Assembly (NCBI RefSeq): GCF_029761935.1
Contig: NZ_CP121699.1
Coordinates: forward strand, 1,302,001 to 1,366,000
DNA from: Microbacterium testaceum
Lineage (GTDB): Bacteria; Actinomycetota; Actinomycetes; Actinomycetales; Microbacteriaceae
DNA length: 64,000 nt
Direction of reading: 5' to 3'
The translations under genes were made by a program, and so were the position numbers. How positions within the stretch are numbered: position 1 is the stretch's first letter; every line of letters begins with the position of its first letter. Below, piece after piece: positions 19,683 through 32,879 of this stretch. The notes under the pieces were generated by a model, which had not been told where the DNA came from, made no database searches, and saw only the letters and a program-made list of their open reading frames with translations.

Positions 19683-21718
19683 ATCGTGCCCGGGAGCTGC
19701 TCGGCCAGCGACGGACTCAACGTGCGTGCGTAGAGGCGGCTCAGGTGGTTGTCGTCCCGGTACACGGCGACATTCCCGATCTCGCCGACGCACAGGTCAT
19801 CGGGGCAGATCCACGGCGTGAGGTCGAGGAGGTGAAAATCGGCGCGGTCGAGATCGTCGGCGGGGTTCCGGTCGGCGAGCGACGCCGACCGCGGAACGGC
19901 GCAGTCGAGCGGGTCTTCCGATGCGACGACGCAGTCGTACATGTTGAACGCGAAGCGCGGGTTATCCCGCACCCCCAACACCGGCACCCCTGCGCCGTCC
20001 ATCCGGTCCAGGAAGCGTTCGATGCCCGGACGCAAACGCTCGTCGTCCTCGCCGGCATCAGACCGGGTCACCACGGTCAGCGCCGCATCGGGCCGCACCC
20101 GTTCGACGAGCTCGATTGCCGCCTCGCGCCACCCGTCGCACCGCTCGTCCATTCCCGGCTCGTCGAGCCCCATCGAGCATCCACCCTTGACGAGGAAGAC
20201 CACGCCCCATCCGTTCGCCTCGGCCACCGGAAGCAGGGCGGCCGTGATCTGTTGAGCGTGCGAGTCCCCGATCACGGCGACCGTGTGACGAGCCCGAGGA
20301 GTGCCGGAGGTCTCGGAGCAGGTCCCCCGCAACTCCTCGATGTCATTCGCCCACTCCGCCGAGCACTCGCGGTCCAGATGGACCCACTCGTCGTCGATGA
20401 GGGACGGCAGGGGAAGCAGCGGGGCATCGGCGGGAGGCTTGGCCAGCGAAGGATCGCGCAGGACTGCAGCTCCGGGGTTGGCCTGTAGCGCCCTCGCCTC
20501 GATCGCCCGCTCCTGCACCCACGTCGCGGTCTGCCAGGTGCCGACCGGAACGGCGACGATCGCGACAGCGACCGCGAGAACCGCGACCGGCACCAGCGGG
20601 GAGCTGTCGCCGCGTCGCCAGGCGCGAACAGGACGGTCGACGGCCCACGTCAGAAGACGAGCGAGCAGCAGCGAGAGCGCGATGATCCCCGCCCCGCCGA
20701 CCAGGCCCACCTCGGTGCGGCCGTTGACGATGAGGAAGGTGACCAGGATCGGCCAGTGGACCAGGTACAGCGCGTACGCGTCGCGACCGATCGCCTGCAG
20801 TGGTCGCGAAGAAAGCAGCGCGGCGAGGGAGAACCGGCCGGTCTCGCCCGAGCCCGACACGACGACCGCCGCCGCGCACAGCACGGGCCACAGCGCGAGG
20901 AACCCGGGGAACCCGCCTTGGACGTCGAGCACGGCGCCGAGGACGAGCAGGCCGGCCAGCCCGGCCCATCCCACGAGCGTGCGCGCCACCCTCCCGAGAC
21001 GCACGTGGGGCAGGGCGACGACCAGCAACGACCCCGCGGCGAACTCCCACAGCCGCGCCCCCGTGTCGAAGTACGCCAGCTGCTGAGCCGAGGCGGTGCG
21101 GACGACGGAGTAGACGAAAGAGATCACGAACACCGCGCCGAAGACCACACCGACCACACGGTCGGGCGACCATCCGCGACGTCGGACCACGATCTGGCAG
21201 CCCCAGAGCAGGAGCACCCACAGCACGAAGGCCTGCCCCTGCACCGACATCGACCAGAAATGCTGGAGCGGGCTCGGGACGTCGGTGCGGGCGTAGTAGT
21301 CCACCGACTCGGATGCCAGCAGCCAGTTCTGCACGTACCCCAGCGAAGCCCACGCCTGCTCGGCGACCGAACGCCGCATCGCCTCGGGATACACCGCCCA
21401 CACCACGGCCAGGATGCCGACCAGGGTCACGGCAGCCGCCGGGAGCAGGCGGCGGAACACACCGAGCAGGTGTCGGATCGGACGGACCGGAGCCGGGCCC
21501 GCCATCCGACGAACGAAACCGCGGGTGAGGAAGAACGCCGACAGCATCAAGAAGACGTCGACGCCGCCCGAGACCCGCCCGAACCAGACGTGGTACGACA
21601 CCACCAGGAGGATCGCGACGGCGCGCAGACCGTCGATGTCGCGACGGTACGCCCAACGCCCCTCCGCCGGCCGCTGGAGGGGCACGGGACGGGTGGGCGA
21701 CCCGAGGGTCAGATGCAC
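19676..21718 (-). CDS. Acyltransferase-3 / SGNH fusion (OafA-like glycan O-acetyltransferase)
   Basis: A 680-residue protein. Residues about 25-390 are an integral-membrane acyltransferase 3 domain with RRDIDGLRAVAILLVVSYH (catalytic His43) and many helices. A linker leads to an extracellular SGNH-hydrolase-type domain with VIGDSHAQQ near 483 and a C-terminal DDNHLS motif giving the Asp/His pair. Such fusions transfer acetyl groups from the cytoplasmic side to extracellular glycans or peptidoglycan. It starts with GTG at 21718, seven bases after the glf stop, so both are in one operon. The likely target is the galactofuranose polymer. Confidence 0.9.
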   Translation of the reverse strand: MHLTLGSPTRPVPLQRPAEGRWAYRRDIDGLRAVAILLVVSYHVWFGRVSGGVDVFLMLSAFFLTRGFVRRMAGPAPVRPIRHLLGVFRRLLPAAAVTLVGILAVVWAVYPEAMRRSVAEQAWASLGYVQNWLLASESVDYYARTDVPSPLQHFWSMSVQGQAFVLWVLLLWGCQIVVRRRGWSPDRVVGVVFGAVFVISFVYSVVRTASAQQLAYFDTGARLWEFAAGSLLVVALPHVRLGRVARTLVGWAGLAGLLVLGAVLDVQGGFPGFLALWPVLCAAAVVVSGSGETGRFSLAALLSSRPLQAIGRDAYALYLVHWPILVTFLIVNGRTEVGLVGGAGIIALSLLLARLLTWAVDRPVRAWRRGDSSPLVPVAVLAVAVAIVAVPVGTWQTATWVQERAIEARALQANPGAAVLRDPSLAKPPADAPLLPLPSLIDDEWVHLDRECSAEWANDIEELRGTCSETSGTPRARHTVAVIGDSHAQQITAALLPVAEANGWGVVFLVKGGCSMGLDEPGMDERCDGWREAAIELVERVRPDAALTVVTRSDAGEDDERLRPGIERFLDRMDGAGVPVLGVRDNPRFAFNMYDCVVASEDPLDCAVPRSASLADRNPADDLDRADFHLLDLTPWICPDDLCVGEIGNVAVYRDDNHLSRLYARTLSPSLAEQLPGTIG

Positions 21719-21725
21719 GACGACG

Positions 21726-24945
<3,220 letters not shown>

Positions 24946-24946
24946 C

Positions 24947-26143
24947 GTGTCGCGCGCCTCGACCGTGGCGGTCGCCTACGACTGCCTGTTCCCGTACTCC
25001 ACGGGCGGCGGCGAGCGACAGTACCGTGCCTTCGCCGACGAGCTGGGCCGCACGGGCCTCGACGTCGACTACCTGACCGCCGTGCAGTGGGACGGGGCCG
25101 CTCCGCGCGAGGACCGTTTCCGCATCGTGCCGGTCACCGGTCGCCTTTCGCTCTACTCGTCCGACGGAGTGCGGCGAATCCCCGCTGCGCTTCGCTACGC
25201 GGCACGACTGTTCGGTGCGCTGGCGCGTCGCCGCCGTCGCTACGCGGCCGTCATCGTGAGCGGTCTCCCGATCTTCAACGTGTTCGCCGCCCGACTGGCC
25301 CTGCTCGGTTCGGGCACGCGCCTCGTCGTGGACTACCTCGAAGTGTGGCATCGACGTCAGTGGATCGAGTATTCGGGTCTCGTCACCGGGACGATCGCCT
25401 GGGCCCTCCAGCGCGTGGCCATAGCGATCACACCGCTGGCGACCTGCCATTCGCAGCTCTCGGCCACCCGTCTGAGACGTGAGGGGCTGCGTCGCGCCCC
25501 TCTGGTCAGTCCCGGACTGATCGACGGCGCCGTCGAGGTGGGGGTCCCATCGCCGGCCGCTACTCCGCCCTACGTCCTCTACGCCGGTCGCCACATCCCC
25601 GACAAGCGCGTGGACGTCCTCCCCGCCGCGATCGCCGCGGCCCGCGAGCACATTCCCGACCTGCGCCTCGTGATCCTCGGCACCGGCCCCAGCTCCGAAG
25701 CCGTCCGGGCCGAAGTCCGCCGCGTGGGCGGGGAGTCGTGGACCGACTTCCCCGGCTTCGTGTCCGAGGCCGAGCTGGACCGCCTCATGCACGGCGCCCT
25801 GGCCCTCGCGAATCCCTCGCGCCGCGAGGGGTACGGTCTCGTCGTCGTCGAGGCGAACGCGCACGGCACCCCCGTCGTCCTCGTCGCCGACGAGGGCAAC
25901 GCGGCTACCGAACTTATCGAAGACGGCGTCAACGGCGTCGTCTCGCCCACCACTCGACCCGCCGACCTCGCCCGGGCCATCCGGGACGTCGCCGACGGAG
26001 GTGACGACCTGCGCCGCTCTTCGCGCGCCTGGTACGACACCGCCGTCGGCACCCGAACCATCCGCCGCACCGTGGAAGGCATCCTCTCGGCACTGCCGCT
26101 GCCGAGCCCCGCCACGGTGAAGACGAAAGAAGACAGCCCGTGA
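24947..26143 (+). CDS. GT4-family glycosyltransferase
   Basis: A 398-residue GT-B-fold enzyme. The N-terminal domain starts VAVAYDCLFPYSTGGGERQ. The C-terminal nucleotide-sugar domain has YVLYAGRHIPDKRVDVL, LVILGTGP and the E-x7-E type motif REGYGLVVVEA near 296-306. It uses a GTG start, one base after the DUF6541 stop, and overlaps the next gene by four bases. Donor and acceptor cannot be read from the sequence. Confidence 0.88.
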   Translation: MSRASTVAVAYDCLFPYSTGGGERQYRAFADELGRTGLDVDYLTAVQWDGAAPREDRFRIVPVTGRLSLYSSDGVRRIPAALRYAARLFGALARRRRRYAAVIVSGLPIFNVFAARLALLGSGTRLVVDYLEVWHRRQWIEYSGLVTGTIAWALQRVAIAITPLATCHSQLSATRLRREGLRRAPLVSPGLIDGAVEVGVPSPAATPPYVLYAGRHIPDKRVDVLPAAIAAAREHIPDLRLVILGTGPSSEAVRAEVRRVGGESWTDFPGFVSEAELDRLMHGALALANPSRREGYGLVVVEANAHGTPVVLVADEGNAATELIEDGVNGVVSPTTRPADLARAIRDVADGGDDLRRSSRAWYDTAVGTRTIRRTVEGILSALPLPSPATVKTKEDSP

Positions 26144-27336
26144 CCACTCCCGCACCGTCCGACCTCGAGTTGACGATCCTCATGCCCTGCCTCAACGAGG
26201 TGGAGACGCTGGAGGTCTGCATCCGCAAAGCGCAGGGCTTCCTCGAGCGCAGCGGCATCCAGGGAGAGATCCTCATCTCCGACAACGGGAGCACCGACGG
26301 CTCGCAGGCCCTCGCCGAGGGTCTCGGTGCGCGGGTCTCGCACGCCCCGCGCCGTGGCTACGGCGCCGCGCTCATCAACGGCATCGAGACGGCCCGCGGT
26401 CGGTACATCATCATGGCCGACGCCGACGACAGCTACGACTTCGAGAACCTCGAGCCCTTCGTCGAGCGCCTGCGCGCGGGCGCCGACCTCGTCATGGGCA
26501 ACCGGTTCCGCGGCGGAATCGAGCCGGGTGCCATGCCCCCGCTGCACAAGTACCTCGGTAACCCCGTCCTGTCATTCATTGGCGAGCTGTTCTTCAAGCC
26601 CGGCATCCGCGACTTCCACTGCGGCCTGCGCGGCTTCAACCGCGCCCGCATTCGCGAGCTCGACCTGCAGACCACGGGAATGGAGTTCGCCTCCGAGATG
26701 GTGGTGCGCGCCTCGCTGGCCCGCTTCCGCATCGAAGAGGTGCCAACAACTCTGAAGAAGGACGGGCGCTCGCGTCCGCCGCACCTGCGCAGCTGGCACG
26801 ACGGGTGGCGCCACCTCCGCTTCCTCCTGCTGTTCGCTCCCCGCTGGCTCTTCGTCTACCCGGGATTGGTGGCCTTCTTCTTCGGCGCCATCGCGGTCGG
26901 CGTGCTGTCGTTCGGTGGTGTCCGCATCGGCGACGTGGGCTTCGACGTGACGACCATGGTCTACGCGAGCGCGCTGTGCGTGATCGGGTTCCAGTCCCTG
27001 CTGTTCTTCTGGTTGACCAAGCTCTATGCCACGCAGGAGGGGTTCCTCCCCACGAGCGAGAGATACCGGCGGATTGTGGCGAAGTGGTCGGCCGAGCGCG
27101 GTCTGCTGATCGGTGTGGGCCTGTTCTTCCTCGGCATCGTCATCGGCATCGTGCAGGTAGCACTCTGGGGCAATCTCGACTTCGGCGCGCAGAACGCGGC
27201 CCAGGCCGTGCGCATCGCCGTACCCAGCGCGCTGCTGATCATCCTCGGCTTCCAGACCGCGATGATGAGTTTCTTCTCGGGCGTGCTGACCACGCCCCGG
27301 CGCGAGCAGCGCCCCGAAGCCGTCATCGAGAGCTGA
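26140..27336 (+). CDS. Polyprenyl-phosphate glycosyltransferase (DPM1/GtrB-like GT2)
   Basis: A 398-residue protein. The GT2 catalytic domain (about 10-230) has ILMPCLNEVETLE, SDNGSTDGS and the metal-binding DAD at 94-96 in MADADDSYDFENL. Four membrane segments follow near 235-255, 265-290, 320-345 and 360-385. This layout is that of enzymes moving a sugar from a nucleotide donor to polyprenyl phosphate, making donors for extracytoplasmic GT-C transferases. The DUF6541 protein two genes upstream could use the product. It starts with GTG at 26140 and its stop overlaps the next start by one base. Confidence 0.88.
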   Translation: MTTPAPSDLELTILMPCLNEVETLEVCIRKAQGFLERSGIQGEILISDNGSTDGSQALAEGLGARVSHAPRRGYGAALINGIETARGRYIIMADADDSYDFENLEPFVERLRAGADLVMGNRFRGGIEPGAMPPLHKYLGNPVLSFIGELFFKPGIRDFHCGLRGFNRARIRELDLQTTGMEFASEMVVRASLARFRIEEVPTTLKKDGRSRPPHLRSWHDGWRHLRFLLLFAPRWLFVYPGLVAFFFGAIAVGVLSFGGVRIGDVGFDVTTMVYASALCVIGFQSLLFFWLTKLYATQEGFLPTSERYRRIVAKWSAERGLLIGVGLFFLGIVIGIVQVALWGNLDFGAQNAAQAVRIAVPSALLIILGFQTAMMSFFSGVLTTPRREQRPEAVIES

Positions 27337-28463
27337 TGGCCGACCGCCGCATCCTCGTCGATCTCCTGGGATTCACCGGCTCGCGCGGGGGCACCGAGAC
27401 CTACGTCCGCGAGCTGCTCCCCCGCATCGCCGCTTTTCTGCCCGACACGCGCTTCGCCGCGCTCACCGGGCGCGACGGCACCGACCGCGTGTCGGCGTTC
27501 TTCCCCGGCCACGTGCAGACGGTGTCGTGGGTGGGTTCCGACCCGGCGACGTGGGCTCTGGGCGCGGTCGCCGCGACCGATCTGCTCGCTCGGCGGGGGC
27601 GCGCCGATCTCGTGTGGGCGCCGGCGAATTTCGGTCCCGTCTTCCGCGGTGTCCCCCGGGTCGTCACCGTGCACGACGCGATCTACGACGAGGTGCCCGG
27701 CGGTCTCGCCCAGCGGGCGCAGCGGAGCGCGACCTCTCTTCTCATGCGCCGCTCGGCGCAGACGGCCGACCGGGTCGTGACGGTCTCGCACGCCGCCGCC
27801 GACAGCATCGGGCGCTTCCTCGGCGTTCCGGCCTCGCGGATCGCGGTCGTGCACAACGGCAGCTCGGAGCCGGCTCCGGTCGCCGCACCGGGCGGCATCC
27901 TGTCGGCTCTGGCCCTTCCCGCGGATCGCCCGGTCCTGTTCAGCGTCGGCAACCGCATGCCGCACAAGAACTTCCCGGGGCTGCTCCGCGCCCTCGCGAC
28001 CATAGCGCCCGCCGAACGACCCGTGACCGTCATCGCCGGCAGCACGCTGCCCGACCCGCTCGCCGACGACGTCGCCCGGCTGGGCCTGGAGCGCGACGTG
28101 ATCCTGCCCGGCTGGGTCAGCGACGAGCAGCTCGAGGCGCTCTACCAGGCCGCCGCCCTCTACGTCTGCCCCTCCCTCGCCGAGGGCTTCGGCCTCCCCG
28201 TCGTCGATGCACTGCGCCGGCGCGTTCCCGTCCTCGCCCACGATGTCCCCGTCCTGCGGGAGGTCGGTGGCGACGCTGCTCGCTACGCCGATGCACGGGA
28301 TGCCGACACCTTCGGCGCCGCGATCACGGTGGCGCTGCGGGCTCCCGTCGATGACGTCGCGCGCGCGGACGCGCAGCGGTGGGCGTCGCGGTTCACGTGG
28401 GATGCCGCCGCCGAGGCGACCGCGGGAGTGCTCGACTCCGTCGCCGCGGGAGCGCGACGATGA
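27336..28463 (+). CDS. GT4-family glycosyltransferase
   Basis: A 375-residue GT4 enzyme that begins ILVDLLGFTGSRGGTETYV. It has VTVHDAIYDEVP, VTVSHAAADSI and VVHNGSS in the first half. In the second half are SVGNRMPHKNF, LPGWVSDEQLEALYQ and the donor-site motif AEGFGLPVVDAL near 281-292. The pattern resembles mannosyl- and rhamnosyltransferases that build wall glycans. The ATG at 27336 shares one base with the preceding stop, and its own stop overlaps the next start by four bases. Confidence 0.88.
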   Translation: MADRRILVDLLGFTGSRGGTETYVRELLPRIAAFLPDTRFAALTGRDGTDRVSAFFPGHVQTVSWVGSDPATWALGAVAATDLLARRGRADLVWAPANFGPVFRGVPRVVTVHDAIYDEVPGGLAQRAQRSATSLLMRRSAQTADRVVTVSHAAADSIGRFLGVPASRIAVVHNGSSEPAPVAAPGGILSALALPADRPVLFSVGNRMPHKNFPGLLRALATIAPAERPVTVIAGSTLPDPLADDVARLGLERDVILPGWVSDEQLEALYQAAALYVCPSLAEGFGLPVVDALRRRVPVLAHDVPVLREVGGDAARYADARDADTFGAAITVALRAPVDDVARADAQRWASRFTWDAAAEATAGVLDSVAAGARR

Positions 28464-29704
28464 CCGCCGCGCCCTCCATGAAGCGGCGCCTGCTCGGCTT
28501 CCTGCTCATTCCCGCGATCGCGGCCCTCTCACCGCTGATCGCCCTTCCGGCCGTGACCGCCATCGCCGGTCCATCCGGGTGGGCGAGCGCGATCGCGGGC
28601 GAGTCCATCGGCACCTTCGCGGCCATCGCGATCGGCTGGGGATGGGCCACCGTCGGACCGGCCCTCATCTCGATCGCCGGCGACGACGACGAGCGGGCCC
28701 GCCTGTATCGGGAATCGATCGCCGTGCGCCTGTCGATCTCGGTGATCGCCCTCCCCGCGCTCGCCGTCATCTGCTGGTTCGTCGCGTCGCCCGGTTCGGA
28801 ATGGCTCACCATCCTGATGGGCATGCAGGGCGCTCTGATCGCCCTGTCGTTCACCTGGTTCTGCGCGGGCGTCGGCGACCCGCGCACGATCGTGATCTTC
28901 GACGCAGCGCCCCGCCTTTTGGCGAACCTCGCGGCGGCCGGTCTGGTCCTGACCACCGGGGTCGTGGTCCTCTACCCGCTCGCGGGCATCGTGGTCACCC
29001 TCGTCGGCACCTCGATCTTCACGGTGCGACTGCTGCGGCGGCATCCGGGATCCTGGCCCCGCGTGCGCGACCTGCCTCGCCTCCTCCGGGCGAACCTCGC
29101 CGTCGCGTTGAACGACGCGGGCCTGAGCGGATACTCGAGCGTTCCGGCCCCGGTGGTCAACGTCACCGCGATCCCGTCCGCTGCGGCCGGGTACGCGACG
29201 GCCGATAAGATGCTCAAGCTCGGGCAGTTCATCCCGATGACGCTCGCCAACGCGCTGCAGGCCTGGGTGGGTGAGGCGCACGGGCACCACCGCGGGCGTC
29301 GCATGAGCATGTCGATCGGCCTGTCGGCGGTGGCCGGGCTGCTGGGGTGGGCGGGCCTGGCGCTCGTCGGCCCCTGGCTGACCCAGACGTACCTGCCCGC
29401 CGCTCCCGCCCCCTTCGACATCCTGTTCGTCATGGGCCTCGTGTTCTTCTTCTTCTCCGTCCGCACCGCCGTCGCCCGCCTCGTGCTTTTCCCCGCCGGG
29501 CAGGCATCCGCGGTCATGCGTGCCACGCTGATCGCCACGGCCGCAGGGATCCCCCTCATGATCGGTCTCGGCATCGCGTGGGGCCCGATCGGCGCGGCCC
29601 TCGGCTACGCGTTCACCGAGGGAGCCGCAGCTCTCCTGCTCACTCGCCGCTGCCTGCGCGTGCTGCACGACCTGCGCCACACCCCCGCCGAGGCCGCGGC
29701 GTGA
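28460..29704 (+). CDS. Wzx-like polysaccharide flippase
   Basis: A 414-residue membrane protein with about 12 predicted helices and small loops, without enzyme motifs. The MKRRLLGFLLIPAIAALSPL start and even helix spacing fit the polysaccharide biosynthesis/MATE-like export family, which flips undecaprenyl-linked repeat units. It is unusual to find this together with an ABC glycan exporter (Wzm/Wzt) 5 kb away. The ATG at 28460 overlaps the previous stop. Confidence 0.75.
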   Translation: MTAAPSMKRRLLGFLLIPAIAALSPLIALPAVTAIAGPSGWASAIAGESIGTFAAIAIGWGWATVGPALISIAGDDDERARLYRESIAVRLSISVIALPALAVICWFVASPGSEWLTILMGMQGALIALSFTWFCAGVGDPRTIVIFDAAPRLLANLAAAGLVLTTGVVVLYPLAGIVVTLVGTSIFTVRLLRRHPGSWPRVRDLPRLLRANLAVALNDAGLSGYSSVPAPVVNVTAIPSAAAGYATADKMLKLGQFIPMTLANALQAWVGEAHGHHRGRRMSMSIGLSAVAGLLGWAGLALVGPWLTQTYLPAAPAPFDILFVMGLVFFFFSVRTAVARLVLFPAGQASAVMRATLIATAAGIPLMIGLGIAWGPIGAALGYAFTEGAAALLLTRRCLRVLHDLRHTPAEAAA

Positions 29705-29741
29705 GCCCTCACGCCGCACGCCCCCACGAAAGGACCGCGCG

Positions 29742-30803
29742 ATGACCATCGCCGTCAACGGCCGCTTCCTCATCGACTCCTTCGGCGGAGTGCGACGCTT
29801 CGCGACCGAGCTGACCCACCACCTCGCCGAGTCCCGCGACGACATCGTGCTGCTGGTTCCGGCGTCAGCCGACACCTCCAGTGTGGAGGGGATCCGCACC
29901 GAGACGGTCGGGCGCCTCGCCGGGCCCGCGTGGGAGCAGCTCGAGCTGCCGCGCTGGCTGCGGCGGCACGGATCGCCGCTGCTGCTCAACCTGGCCAACA
30001 TCGCGCCGATGACGTACCGCCACCAGATCACCGTTCTGCACGACATCGCCCCCGCCATCCGCCCGCAGGACTTCACGCTTCCGTTCCGCCTCCAGTGGCA
30101 GCTCGCGGTCCGTTTCGGCATGCTCCGTCGCGGACAGCGCCTCGTCACCGTCAGCCACGCCTCGCAGCGAGAGATCGCCGAACGGTTCGGGGTGGATCCC
30201 ACCGGGATCGAGGTCGTCTACGAGGGGGCGGACAGCCTTCCGCTCACGCCGCGGCAGACGCCGCCCGGCGAGCGCCGCACGCGCGTGGTCGCCTTCGGAC
30301 GCCACGGGGCCGCCAAGAACACCCGCGCCGTGATCGACGCCCTCGCCCTCCTGCCCGCGTCATCCGATGTCGACGTGGAGTTCGTGGGCAACCTCGACCC
30401 CGAGCTGGAGCCCCACGCGGCGTCTCGGGGCGTTGCGCCGGCGAGGATCCGATGGACCGGGCCGGTGAGCGACGACGAGCTCGCGGCCGCCTTCGCCCGG
30501 GCGGACGCGTTCGTGTGGCCGTCGCTGCACGAGGGCTTCGGACTGCCTCCCCTCGAGGCGCAGCGACTGGGGGCTCCGGTCCTGGCATCCGACATCCCCA
30601 TCAACCGCGAGATCCTCGGCGATTCCGCGCGGTACTTCGCGCCCACGCAGCCAAAGGAACTGGCATCCCTCCTGTCGGAGATCTCCGACTCCCCCGCGCT
30701 CCGCGAGACCCTGTCGGAGGCGAGCCTCACCAACGCGGAACGCTTCACATGGGATGCCACGACCACCGCCTGGAACCGGATCATCGACCGCGACGCGCGC
30801 TGA
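29742..30803 (+). CDS. GT4-family glycosyltransferase
   Basis: A 353-residue GT4 enzyme with the start TIAVNGRFLIDSFGGVRRFA, TVLHDIAPAIRPQDF, VTVSHASQREI, VVAFGRHGAAKN and the donor motif LHEGFGLPPLEAQ near 260-272. It resembles mannosyltransferase B-like and rhamnosyltransferase enzymes of polysaccharide clusters and is similar in pattern to the 375-residue GT4 two genes upstream. The ATG at 29742 has a GAAAGGA ribosome site, 37 bases after the flippase stop. Confidence 0.88.
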   Translation: MTIAVNGRFLIDSFGGVRRFATELTHHLAESRDDIVLLVPASADTSSVEGIRTETVGRLAGPAWEQLELPRWLRRHGSPLLLNLANIAPMTYRHQITVLHDIAPAIRPQDFTLPFRLQWQLAVRFGMLRRGQRLVTVSHASQREIAERFGVDPTGIEVVYEGADSLPLTPRQTPPGERRTRVVAFGRHGAAKNTRAVIDALALLPASSDVDVEFVGNLDPELEPHAASRGVAPARIRWTGPVSDDELAAAFARADAFVWPSLHEGFGLPPLEAQRLGAPVLASDIPINREILGDSARYFAPTQPKELASLLSEISDSPALRETLSEASLTNAERFTWDATTTAWNRIIDRDAR

Positions 30804-30840
30804 TTCCCGCACCGGGCTCCCCGACAGGCAGAATCGTCTG

Positions 30841-31722
30841 GTGAACATCGGATTCGTCGTGACGACCCTGGGTCGGTTGGACCCCCTCCGCGCCCTCCTC
30901 ACCTCCCTCGAGGGGCAGCTGCGCGACGGCGACCACGTCGTGCTCGTCGCGCAGGGGGCGCAGGACGAGGTCGCGGCCCTCGCCGCGGAGTTCGCCGAGC
31001 GCGGCGTCGCCGTGTCGGCCACGACCTCCGGACGGGGTGCGTCGCTCGGCCGCAACACCGGGGTGGCGGCTCTCCCCGCCGGTGAAGCCGTCGTGACCTT
31101 CCCGAACGACAACACGACCTACCCGGCGGGCACCGTGGCCGCCCTGCACGACGCCGTCGACGACGCGACCTTCCGCGCCGGGGGGTTCACCTCGTGGGAC
31201 GAGCGCGGCCCCAAGACCACGCTGCCCGAGCCGGGCACCCCTCTCGACAAGTACAACGTGTGGTCGGTGATCGAGATGGGGATCCTGATGCGCCGATCCC
31301 TCTTCGACGCCGTCGGCGGTTTCGACGAGCGGATGGGACCGGGGGCCTCGACACCGTGGCAGGTCGCCGAAGGAACCGACCTCCTGCTGCGCGCCCTGGC
31401 GCACGAGCCGGGTCTCGTCCGCGACTTCCGATGGCTGCCGGCATCCGTCCATGTCGACGGGATCTCGACGGGCTTCGGTCTCGGGGCAGCCGAGCGTCGC
31501 CGCAAGCTCCGCGCCTACGGTCGCGGCACGGGCCGTGCGTTCGCCGTGCACGGGTACCCCCTGTGGTGGCGGGCGGCGTTCACCGGCGCTGGTCTGCTCT
31601 ACGGCGTCCGCAACCCCCGGCCGATCACTCTCTTGGACGGCTGGCCCATGTTCGTGGGGCGTCTCGAGGGCGCGCTGGGGAGGACGTTCGGGCAGGCCCG
31701 GATGGTGTCGGCCACCCGCTGA
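30841..31722 (+). CDS. GT2-family glycosyltransferase
   Basis: A 293-residue GT-A enzyme with NIGFVVTTLGRLDPLRALLTS, SLGRNTGVAAL, FPNDNTTYP in place of the usual DxD, and FDERMGPGASTPWQVAEGTDLLLRAL. The metal site is atypical: NDN rather than DXD. The GTG at 30841 is chosen because it begins the conserved fold, and a weak CAGAAT six bases upstream fits the local leaderless pattern. Substrate unknown. Confidence 0.8.
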   Translation: MNIGFVVTTLGRLDPLRALLTSLEGQLRDGDHVVLVAQGAQDEVAALAAEFAERGVAVSATTSGRGASLGRNTGVAALPAGEAVVTFPNDNTTYPAGTVAALHDAVDDATFRAGGFTSWDERGPKTTLPEPGTPLDKYNVWSVIEMGILMRRSLFDAVGGFDERMGPGASTPWQVAEGTDLLLRALAHEPGLVRDFRWLPASVHVDGISTGFGLGAAERRRKLRAYGRGTGRAFAVHGYPLWWRAAFTGAGLLYGVRNPRPITLLDGWPMFVGRLEGALGRTFGQARMVSATR

Positions 31723-31758
31723 TCGGGTCCTCCCCCGGGCACCGCCGACCCCCGCTGA

Positions 31759-31764
31759 TAGGGT
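31759..31764 (+). promoter_or_regulatory. -10 box of the UDP-xylose synthase gene (leaderless)
   Basis: TAGGGT, then six bases, then the GTG start at 31771. Confidence 0.65.
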
Positions 31765-31770
31765 GGGGAA

Positions 31771-32712
<942 letters not shown>

Positions 32713-32716
32713 GCGT

Positions 32717-32767
32717 CGAAACCCTTGTGGCGCCGGTCATTTCGGATCCGTCGCCGCAAGGGTTTCG
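32717..32767. terminator. Strong bidirectional terminator after uxs and wzt
   Basis: Sixteen-base arms at 32717-32732 and 32752-32767 pair with a single G-U wobble; the outer 11 bases (CGAAACCCTTG) are perfect. The loop is 19 bases. It lies between two convergent genes. A second small palindrome, CGGGAG-CA-CTCCCG, lies at 32775-32788. Confidence 0.8.
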
Positions 32768-32879
32768 CCCCGAACGGGAGCACTCCCGACCACAACCGGG
32801 TGGGCGCGCGGGCAGCCGCAGGGCGAGCGCACGTCCCACGAGCGCGCCGGAGCGATGCCATCGACGACGGGTCCGCGGG